In this document: piece by piece, positions 1 through 10,700 of the stretch
How the letters are laid out: every line of letters starts with the position of its first letter
Position numbering within the stretch: position 1 is the first letter of the stretch
DNA from: Hydractinia symbiolongicarpus
Lineage: Eukaryota > Cnidaria > Hydrozoa > Anthoathecata > Hydractiniidae
DNA: 60,000 bases
NCBI RefSeq assembly: GCF_029227915.1
Contig: NC_079887.1
Span: 19,777,650-19,837,649 of the forward strand
Direction: 5' to 3'
The notes under the pieces: generated by a model
Told to the model about the DNA's origin: nothing
Seen by the model: the letters and a program-made list of their open reading frames with translations, nothing else
Database searches by the model: none
Made by a program: the position numbers and the translations under genes

Positions 1-645
1 CGAATAAAACTGTCCAATTGCCCAGTGGAAGTTCACAAGTAAGATTACTTATGTATGGAGTGGACTCAGTAAAAGTGATTTGACATTGACTTTTTTTAAC
101 AAGCAACTGATTTTCAAACGGCTGATAAAGCAAAAAATTTTGATCTTAGCAATTTTAAGGCTGAAATCAAAACTGAAAATAAGTTGCTTTTGTATATGTC
201 TATATATGTGCATACCTAGGTTATCATTTTTTTACAATTCCAGTGAAATGTTTCTTATACACATTTTTTATACAAAAAACAAGCCATAATAAGAACAAGA
301 CAAATTTTAAAATGTTCAGAGTAAATAATTAAAAATAATAATAAATATAAGTAAGTGGCTAGAGGGGTCACAGAATATAGGAAGTTTTGGGGGTCAATAA
401 AAACCATTCTATATATTAGGAGATTTACTAAAATTTTGATGTGCCCACCCTAAATGCTAAGGCGTCTACATCGTTAAGTGATCTTATATAAAAAATGTGT
501 ATAACTACTTTATACAAAAATACAAAACTATGCTATGTTATATTAAAAATAATGTACACATAATTGTCTGTAACAATATGATAATTTTAATAGTAATATT
601 ACATTTTACATAAAACAAATTAATAACATATGTTCCATATTTTAG
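1..645. other. Non-coding DNA upstream of, or intronic to, the first gene
   Basis: AT-rich sequence with no convincing coding exon. It ends in a polypyrimidine-rich tract and AG (acceptor at 644-645) directly before the first recognised exon, so at least part of it is probably an intron. The gene's 5' exons may lie in this stretch unrecognised, or before the window. Confidence 0.5.
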
Positions 646-3613
646 CCATTGACAATAACACCCATTAGAATTCCTCGCAAGTCTTCTGATGAAACATGTG
701 AAAGGAATGTGCGGAAAAGAGCAAATACAGCCAAGGAGTTAATCCATCTGATGTCTGGTGAAGAAACCCAATCTGTCACAAAACAGACCACAGCACTGCT
801 AAAGTCTATGGAAGAAAGTGACAGAAATACTATCATTAAAAATTTGGGTACAGAAGTCATTATTCCAGCCAATCACATCACAGCAATGAAATCAAATTTA
901 AACATGCCATGGAATCAACTACGTGAAATATCACGTTGGTTGAAAACATTCAACATAAAAATTGAATCAGAAAAAAAAGCAAGAAGTGTCGCTGCTGAAT
1001 GGGTAGGCCAAGGACTGAGAGTTGAGCTGGCTCCTCTCACCAAATTATCAGTTGGAAACAGGGTATCCGTTATACCTAGGCCCTGGGGGTATCTGTATAA
1101 TGTAGTTGGCCACATTCTGTATCAACTCAAAAAGCTAGAATGTCACAATTTACTTGTAAAACATAGTTTCATTCCTGACAATGAGATCCATGTTAAAATT
1201 GGTGGAGACCATGGAGGAAATAGTTTTAAAATGGCATATCAAATAGGCAATGTTCTAAACCCAAACAAGAAGGAAAACACAATAATGTTTAGCATTTTTG
1301 AAGGTAACAAACATTAATGCAATATATTACAAATATGAAAAAAAAAAAATTAAAACTGGAATTTCCAAAATTCTATGCATGTGATGTCTAATTGTGATCT
1401 AAAGTAGAAATGATCTAAGTGATCTAAAGTAGAAATCAAAACATTTTTTATATTTTTTTTTTAAATTAGGGAAAGACACAAGAACAAACTTAAGAGTCTG
1501 CCTTGAACGGTTTCGACCACAAATAAAAATGCTGCAACAAGTCAAATATAAAGAGTCGATATTCCGTGTATTTATGTATGGCGACTACGAATTTCTGTGT
1601 GCAATGTATGGTATAACTGGTGCAAATGGTAAATATTAATTACTTAAGATCTGGGGCAAGTTGCTAGTTGATAATCAAAATTAATTAATTTTTACAGAAC
1701 TTTTTTTGCAACTTCATAAAGTTCCTGTAGTTTAACAATGGGTTTTTACTACGCAGATATGGGAAATGCATAGTTAAAAATGGTTTATTTTTAAAAGTTT
1801 CTAATAAAATATGTATACTTTAACATTTGTGTTTAGGGCGTCACAGCTGTTTGTTTTGCAACATTACCTCAAAACTAATGAACATCCCAGTGTTTACTCG
1901 CAAGAAATTTAAGAAAAGGTCACTGGCGACACTTGAAGAAAATTTAGCAGATTTCCGTGAAAGTGGTGGGAGCCCTAAAAATGCGAAAGAATTTTATAAT
2001 GTCATTGACAACATATTTTTTGACATACCTATTGATCAAGTATACATCATATTTTTATGCTTTTCCACTGCAAGTTGATTTAATAATCCCAAAATAAAAT
2101 CTATATAAACACCTAATTTTAGGTCTGTATTCCTGGTCTTCATATTTCCTTGGGTGTATATCAAAAGATGTTTAAAATGTTTGAGTCTTCTTGCCAAGAC
2201 TATGATGTAAAAATAGCTCTGCTGTTGGCAACAGAAGACAATGAACTGGATTCAGATTATGGTGACTACATCGAAGTCCTTAAAGAAACAAATGACTTGC
2301 AGCAAAAGCTGGAAGATGAAAAAGCCAAATTAGCAAACCAGCAAGATCAGTTAAACTGGCTTGTAATATCTGGTGGCTTACAACGAAATATACTGACGTA
2401 CGAGAAAAGTATAATAAAAACTGAGAAGAAAATCACAGAATTAGAATTAGAAATCTCAACCTTGGGAAACAACAAAAGAATTTTAGTGGGTATGATCATT
2501 TTTATTACCTAAGTAATTTTTTGTGATATTCGCAAATGTTTTTTTGTCTGGAAATTCCAAGAAATTTAATTCCCGAAAAAAAACTTTCCAAAATTATAAT
2601 TTTCATTCTGATCTTATGATGCAAGCCTTATATTCTCTCCAATCTAAAGCTATGTTTAATAGTTTGTTCATCTTATTTTAGGTGTTGGTCCTTGTGCTTC
2701 TTCAATAGATAAAACGCTGCAAAAAATGGGTGTTGAACGTCAGGCCTACCATGGCCAAAGTTTTATCGGCAACCATGTACATAAATTGCTAAAGGTTTGT
2801 TAATACTAACAATAATGTAGCAATTTAAAAATAACATATTTAAAGAAAATTAAAAAAACAATCTTGCTCTTATAGAAAGAAAACATCCAAAATTTAACAT
2901 CCAGCATTAAAGAGATTGTTGCAGCACAAAAGCATGATGACCAGCTTATTCACAGTGTGAATTTAGAAATGGATAAGTACGACATGTTATTTACTTACTT
3001 TGCAGAAGTTCATAACATTTACAATTCGGCAAAATATCTGTCATGTGAGGAAATACTGGCTTTAGGTGAGAAACTTGTTCCTTTTTTTAATAATAAATAA
3101 GTTTTTTTTAAAATTTCATGTGCCAAAAACAAAACAAAAAGAAAGAATAATATACATATAGTACATAATTCTAGAAATTTCAATTAATAAATTCATGATG
3201 CATCTGCGAACTAACTGGCCAAAAGTTAATATTTCACCAAAACTGCATATGCTTGAAGATCATGTCACTGAGTTCATAGCAAAATGGAATGTTGGATTTG
3301 GGTTTTATGGCGAACAAGGTAAACAGCCACTTAAATTTGTAACCTGGTAACACCAAAATTTGTGTTTTTTACCAAAATGTGTTATTTTTCAGAAAATGTG
3401 TAGCTAGCTAGCTTAAATGTCAAATTATAACATTTTTAAGGTGGAGAAAGCTTGCATCATGAAATCAACAGGATGTCGAGCAGGTACAGCTGCATCAAAA
3501 ACCCAGTCGAGCGGTTACGAAATACATTAAAGCAACATTTTGTTAATGTAAATCCTGAATCGAGCCAATTAAAACCAAAAATTAAAAAAAGAAAAATTGC
3601 ACGTGAAGAATAA
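646..3613 (+). CDS. Transposase-like protein with GGDHGG motif and CxxC knuckle, 8 exons (5' end missing)
   Basis: Exons: 646-1303, 1470-1628, 1837-2039, 2123-2489, 2682-2794, 2876-3065, 3175-3318, 3441-3613 (TAA 3611-3613). All introns are GT-AG and all phases join without a stop, giving 668 residues. The first exon follows an acceptor AG with an in-frame TAG just before it, so the true start lies upstream. The protein has a charged N-terminal part, then VKIGGDHGGNSFKM near the end of exon 1, MYGDYEFL in exon 2 and a GRHSCLFC zinc-knuckle-like motif across exons 2-3. Exon 4 encodes a coiled coil (about 2300-2470), and exons 7-8 an LHMLEDH...GFYGEQGGESLHHE block. The two acidic motifs followed by CxxC resemble the arrangement in RNase-H-fold DDE transposases of the EnSpm/Plavaka/KDZ type; this assignment is inference. 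I recall proteins of this kind as repeated, uncharacterised genes in cnidarians. An AATAAA lies at 3925-3930. The clean eight-exon frame suggests a live or domesticated gene. Confidence 0.75.
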
Positions 3614-4057
3614 CTTTTAGACTTACAGCTTAGATAGCTAGTTATATCTTTAACTGCATATTAGCATTACTTTGCAAGCTCCTTTAGTCTTTGCATTATT
3701 TCAAAGGTGGATCAGCTGGTCTAGAAAGAAAAAGAATTGAACAGTTAATTAGCTTACTACATGCATAGTTCATTTTTATTTGACTTTTTGTCGAGCTTAC
3801 GTTAGTAGTGTATGAGACGCAGAAACCTTATTTAGAGTTACAGAATTGTTTATATAGAATGTTGTTTAGTGTTGTTATTCTGTGAAATATTAGCTTAGTA
3901 AACTACAACAGTTTTAATGCCTACAATAAATCATACAGTAGATTATGTCAAAGAGGGAGTTAAAATTTTCAGGTTTTACACTAACTTTTATTGCCAGAAT
4001 TCAGCGCTCTAGCATTCTTTCAGAAGTACTGATACAGTTTTTTCGTTTTTCTTACCT
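3614..4057. other. 3' UTR and intergenic DNA
   Basis: Follows the stop codon of the first gene. AATAAA at 3925-3930 is a plausible polyadenylation signal. No other gene is visible before the duplicated block that starts near 4058. Confidence 0.5.
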
Positions 4058-4437
4058 TGTAGATGAGCCTTTCAGCTTTCCAAAAATATATAATACACCA
4101 GCCACATAACTTCGCAACGTCCACAAAACCAAAAATTAGTTGGAACAAGTTGCCATGTTAATTTTAACAAAAAAAAGTATGCCTTCAAAACTGCCACAGT
4201 ATTACTCCAACAGCATGCTTGTCGCAAAGGTAAAAGAAAGATTTAGCTTCCAGCGTGTTGAAATGCTTTAAAAAACTAAATTAAATCCACTGAAATAGAT
4301 TCTATCATGCAAAAGCGATTTCAAAAAGTTAGTTACTTATTTATCATGATTGTTTTTATTTGCGCCCGCCATCTTGCGCCTCAACGTGGCCGTAATTATT
4401 GACGCATGCGCAGTCTTAGTTTCCGCTCTGAAACAGC
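4058..4437 (+). repeat. Duplicated block, copy 1 (upstream of GGNBP2)
   Basis: About 380 bp, beginning AGATGAGCCTTTCAGCTTTC, that recurs in the same orientation at 26408-26772 with scattered substitutions and short indels, roughly nine bases in ten shared by eye. Similarity ends around the stretch CGCTCTGAAACA. Copy 1 ends about 350 bp before the GGNBP2 start codon; copy 2 ends about 470 bp before a THAP-domain start codon. It may be a dispersed repeat or a segmental duplication that carried promoter sequence with it. Confidence 0.8.
4361..4415 (+). promoter_or_regulatory. Candidate GGNBP2 promoter motifs (YY1-like and NRF1-like)
   Basis: GCCCGCCATCTTGCG at 4363-4377 reads as a YY1-type site on the minus strand (CAAGATGGCGGGC). 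GACGCATGCGCAGTC at 4401-4415 resembles an NRF1 palindrome. Both motif types are common at TATA-less housekeeping promoters in animals. They sit about 400 bp upstream of the GGNBP2 ATG in a locally GC-richer patch. In the second copy near 26.7 kb the YY1-like core has lost the ATC, while the NRF1-like site is kept. No expression data support this. Confidence 0.4.
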
Positions 4438-4790
4438 CGTGGGCTAGCCAGAACTCAGTCGCCGCTGCGATTTTCGCAAGCACCTGTACTATGTTTATTA
4501 TTATCTTAGTGCCGTTGTGCTTGTATTTCGACTCTGTTCGGAACTCCCACAATGCTTTGTAATGTTTCTCCACTCGAGAAGTAAAGTAGGGAAAGATATG
4601 GCGGAATTTTTAAGAAGACAAACAATTTTTCATGTTATGAAATCGTTTATATAGTTACTTGTTTCCCATTTTGAAAGACTGTGCCAACAAAAAATAATAA
4701 TTTAATACCGCAGAATATTATTCATAGAAATAGACACATATTTGAGCCTCTAATTGTGATTATTTTTACACTGACAGTAGCTTGCTGTAA

Positions 4791-7700
4791 ATGGCGAAAC
4801 TTGTTGCTGTTTGCAGAAATGATAGTTATGCATTTGAGCGACGACAGATCCCGTTAATGATCGAGGAGACGTTAACGGTGAGGCTTGTCATTCTTATGCA
4901 ACCATGTAAAGTACTGAGTGCTCATAACCCATAACTACGGAAGCCCATTAGTGCCATAAATTTTGCTTTACTTATGTCGCCCTAAGTGGAGCAGAGAAAT
5001 ATTTTAATTCTTTTTGTATACCTCACCTAGAAAATAACACGACCAATGAAATAAAAATATTTCTGTGTCTCACTTAATGATATCTAACAAGAGCAGAAAA
5101 AACTTTAATGCATGCTTTACTTATGAATTCATAACATGGCTGTGATAATAACATGGACAGTGAAAATTTAAACATATGCTTCACTTATGAATTCATAACA
5201 GGAGCATCGCAAAAACGCATTTTCCTTGCACCACTTAGATTGCAATATTGCTACCACTCTTGTAATATTTCCCATATCTTTTGTTTACACACGAACTTAA
5301 TTGCTTTCTATTGTTATCGTTGTGCGCGAGTCATAACAGTAAGATTGATGAATCCTTTTGTTGTCATGTAACATGCATGTTATTGTTAAATTTATTCATG
5401 CCTTGCCACAAGCAAATAACCTCCCGAGCAATTAATTGCTCGCGTCAGAGTATCCACGCGAGCAATTTTGCTAGCCATATTTTTCACTAAAAAAATTTAG
5501 CCTTGGCACACACCTAAATCGTTTCAGCCGTGTGATTAAAACGTCCGCCACATTTCCAGTCTGGTCGGACATGTCCAAAGCCTGTTTCGAACTTTTGTTG
5601 GTTAAAACGTCTGATAGATTTCCGTGTTGGTCGGACACTTTTAAATCTCAGAATTATTGAATAGTCCTAGACATTTAAATCCATGAGCAAACTTATTCAT
5701 AGCCAACCTGATGCTTCTAGCTAATTCACCGACTCCTGACTCAGTTAAAAAACTATGTAGATATAAATCTCTTTTGCGTGGCCCCTTCATCGTTGGTAAC
5801 CAGGTCTTACACAAGAAATCCAGCCATGCGGTTCTTAACTAATGTGGAGGTGAACGCCAATGGAGCACGGATGACGCAAGTCTGCAAAACTGCACTTACA
5901 GGCTGAACAGAAAATAATTGTAGATAATTTCTTCATTTGACGAAACAATTGGAAACCACAGCTGGTCCAAATTTAATGGATTATTTTCTTTATGCCGCAA
6001 CTGTTATTCAAACAATTTTTAAAACGAAACCCACGTGCGGTATAATTTCTTTTCTGTATAAATTTTATGTCCCTGACGTGTACCTGAACTTTTCGAATGA
6101 ATTTTGAAGTTTTACTTAAACCATGCTTTACTTAAACGAAGCATATTTTTCACATCAAATATCAAATATCTTAAAATCTTATTGTGAAGGAGAAGGTCCT
6201 AAAAGTAGGGTTTTTCTATTTGTGCTGTTAAACATTGCTTTTTATAAGAAGAACTTTTAAAAATTAAACCGTTTTTCCCGCCCAAACTGTCTTTTTCAGG
6301 AATATTTAAGTAGGTGTGCGATGATTCGCACGTGTAAATCGTGAACCCCAAACATGATGATCGAGTATAGCGACTCTCTCAATCTTAACTTCCTTTTCTA
6401 CATGTCCGAAATAGTATGCAAGACTATACTGTCATTTTTATATTTACTGTTTATTTTTCAGGTCATCAGAAGCAAATAGGCAAAAATATGCTTTGTTTTC
6501 AAATTAAAAAAAATCATTATCCACGTGGCTTAAATAAAACTTCAAAATTCTATCTAAGGTTCCAATTGCTTTGTCAAATAAAGAAATTATCTACAATCAA
6601 ATCCATGATAAAATGTCTATTCCGCATGTAAGTGCAGTTTTGCAAACTTGCTTCATCCATGCTCAGGGGGCGTTCACCTCCACATTAGTTAAGAATCGCA
6701 TGGCTGGATTTCTTGGTAGGACCTGGTTATCAACGACGAAGGGGCCAGGCAAAAGAGACTCATGTCTACATAGTTCTTTTAACTAAGTCAGGAGTCGGTG
6801 AATTAGCTATATTTTGCTATGAATCAGCTTGTCACGAGAAAAGATTTAAAGGACCAGAACTATTCAATAATTTCTAAGATCTAAAAGTGTCCCACCAATA
6901 CGGAAATCTATCAGACGTTTTGTCTGACGAGTCTCCAAAAATTATTTCGAGGGCTGCCATCGCATGCTACAAAATTGATTTTGAAAACTATTTATTTTTC
7001 AGGCGTGCGATTAATCACACGTCTAAAACAATTTAGGCATGTGCCAGAGCGCGCGATCGAACACCTCCCCTGAAAAAGACTGCCCAAATGTAAAGTTACA
7101 TTTGGGCAGTACTGTACATGACTGCTTCAACATTTTGTTATGAATATTTGGAAGGTTTACCTGACAATATGTCTAACACAATTTGTTTGTAAATGTAATA
7201 TACAGCTGCAATTTGACCATTGGTGAGGTCGAGATGAACCATTGAGCATTAAGTAAAAACAGGCACAATCATTAACTGGTAGGTCAATCCAGCTGATGTT
7301 GAACTAACGTTAGATTGAATTCTCTGTAATAGCCTAATTCTCACTAATAGCCTAATTCTCAACCTGGCTTTTTGTATGTTTTTTGAAGTACTGGCTAAAG
7401 TTTGAAGTGCTGTTTATTTTAACTCCTAAATATTTATTCGCAATTAACATGATTAATTTGGATGCCTTTGTAATTCACATTGAAGTCTGTACATTCTGTG
7501 ATAGTCGTTTTGATGTTCCTATAAGCATCCTTCAGTTTAACCCTTTTTAGATTGCCTAGTAGTTCATTTGTGCCTAACTATTTAGATATTTGAAAGCTCT
7601 TCAGTGAGAGTTGAAATAATTACTGATTTTTCTGAGTGTGAAAAATATACAACAGTGTCATCTGCATATTTATCATATAACATTCTTCCAATGCATTAGC

Positions 7701-10700
7701 TAGATCGTTGAAGAAAATAACGAACAATAAGGCGATTCCAATTTAATTAGTTGTTCTATGGGTGAAGTCGATAGTAACTTACGGTCGGTCGGTGTCGGCA
7801 AAATAAAAATAATTTAATGGAGAATGTATGGTTGGAACAACAACAAAAATAATACAAAATAACAACCGAGGACGGTGTTACAACAACAATTTTTTTCTAT
7901 GTATTTTCGCATGTATTTTCGAATAATAAAAATTTGTCTCCCTAAAAAATATGTAACTAGCTCTCAAGGTGAAAAGATAAAAATACTTGCATGATCAAAA
8001 ACTTGTTTTTAAAAGTTATGCAGCAAGAATTATTCTTGTGCTGTTTTAAAAGTTGTACAGAATATACTTGTATTGTTTTGAAGTATATACAGCAAGTTAT
8101 ACTTGTGCTGTTTCGAAACTTATACAGCAAGTTATTCTTCTCCTACTTAAAATAATAAAACAAACAATTTTAGTGCTCTTTTAATGTTTTTTTGTGCAGT
8201 TTTATAGGAAAATCTAAATTTAAGTGCAAATTCTTTTTCGTACTATGGTTGTTTAGTTGAGAATATTTAAAGTCTTTCGCAGCGTTAAAATCATTAAAAT
8301 TTAACTGTTCGATTGCAATAAAATTTGGAGTCCTCCGCATATAGGTAAATACCGATATACCAGAGTTCAAAGACTTCACTTCAGTAATCGCAAAACTTAT
8401 TTGCTTTTACAATATTTTCTGTTTCATTGCAAGTTGTGCCTTTGTTTTGTTTCCTGTCTCATAGTGTTAGAGGGATCACACACACCCTATTTTTAAAATA
8501 GTCCTATCTTAAGAGTACCCCCCTGATTTTGACTCTAAATAGTTACAAAAAATTGATAGTAAGAAAAATTCTAATAAATTAAAATGTACTTGTGCAAATT
8601 TCATTTGTCTACTTTGTCTGTCTTTCGTAGCCACCAAATGTGACTAAAAGTGCCTGATATTTTTGGAACTTTCAGCAAGATCTCTATTTGACAGGCAGAA
8701 CATGAATTTAGACATATTGATAAATAAACAGGATGTAACTTTTAAAAGAAAGAAATAGAAACTGGCTGCAAACTAAAATAAAATAAGAATGAGCAATTGC
8801 TAAATTAAATGATCTGTCTTATTGAAGTTGGTAATCTAAGAAGCAATAATTTACTATGAAACATAAACAGATTTCCATATCACAAAAGGAATATAAATGT
8901 CACTCACCAAGACAATGTTCTTGTTTCAATTCACATAGCAATGATTCGAATTTGTTTTGTGTCCTTACAAAAGTTCAAAATCGAACAAACTTGAATTCCA
9001 AAAGTACTTAAAATCAAACGTGTTTCTTCTCAGGAATGACAACTTTGAAAATGGCTTTGTTTTTATAAGGAAATTTATTTTTAGATGAGATGCAGTCAGG
9101 TAATAAACAGAATACAACCAGTTTTGATGTGGTATTTTATTTTTTTTATGTAAAGAAACTTTGTTCCTTTTCAACTCTCATTGATCAGGCAGGGTTTGTA
9201 GTGTCTGGAAAGTTGCAAGTTTGAACACGGATGTTTTTTATATTTGTCATCAACTCTTTGCATTTGGTTTATTGTTGATCATTAATTTTTGATGACCTAA
9301 TCATATTGTGAGACTTAGGAAAGATAAATTCCAAACCTTTTAACCTTTTTTATTATTATTTTTTTGGTGAAATCAGAGAAATTTATGTCGGAATACTGTA
9401 CTGGGTAAATAATGGCCTTTCGTAGTCATAAAATCACAGTCATGAAATTCTCTTTGAAAAGTGCTACAATGCTTGTCAAGAAATCCAGTCACATGATCAG
9501 ATAAATCTAGAAATTAAGATGATACTAGATGATTTAGATGATACTAGATGATTTTGATGATCCCCAGAGAAACAGTTGTCACCCAGTAATTTTTTGTTTC
9601 ATTACAGGTTTAGAAATGTATGTTAAATTTCGTTGTTTATTACTAAGCCAAATACATCATCTTACACAAAATAAGACTTTTAATAAAACCTAATAAAACA
9701 TATTTTTTTATTTGAGTTTAATTGAGTTTAAGTTTCATTTTTTTGTAGAAACTGTTGAACATTAGAAAAGTCATGCTTAATTTAGTTTCTTTTTATTTAG
9801 ATGGTTATGGAAATTCCAGAAACTGTTATATCTGCTGAATGTGTAAGCTCTGCTGACGTTGCACAATTCATAAAGGTTTGTTATATAAGTTTTTTTTACA
9901 AGACTTGACTGCTATAGCTTCTATGTGATGTATATGGAGGTTTTTTGGAATACTGGACTGCTGCAGCCAAACAGTGACAACTCTTCATCAACCCCAATGG
10001 TTTCAAGATTAGGAATCGTCTCAAAATGTTTGTACGTAGTTTGTATAATGCGTATCAAAAACTTTGTATTGATTTATTAAATCTTTTGGATCATTTTATT
10101 TTTAATACAAAATTTTTCGTATCCTCAAAATTACAAGTTCGTATAAAGTTTGTATCATTTAAAATAAAGTTTGTATCTAGTTGGTATCATTTCAAAGAAT
10201 TTAGTATAAAAATTTGCTTATACAAAGTTATTAGCTATAATTGGACTGTTACCTATAGTCTTTATTTTGAAATTTTTTCAGCAATTATAAAGTTTGTTTC
10301 TTTATATGAAGTTCATTTATTTTAATTAGACTTATAATATAAGGTCTTTTGGGATCGTCTCCACGGCATCGTAGAAAGCGAAAATATTGCCGTAGATCGT
10401 TTAAAAATCATGAAAACAGGATCGTAGAAATCAAAAAGTTCGCCGTACTTTGTTTTATATATAGCAATTTACTTAGTTTAAGGTTCGTATCATTTATTTT
10501 CGTATTTCATAAATACTTGGTTTAATTCTTTTGTTTCTGGTTTCGTATTGAGATCATTATGACAATTATGCCAGTAATTTTGAAGTTCGTTTCAAGATCG
10601 TATAGCAATTTATTTTGTTTAAAGTTCGTATCATTTTTTTTTGTATAATAAAAAAACTTCGTTTAAGTTTGTATCATGTATTAAAAAAGTTCTTATAAAC

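Noticed and set aside
10026-10325. 99-codon frame in GGNBP2 intron 2
   Set aside because: Made of cryptic AT-rich repeats; residue content is Phe/Ile/Lys noise.
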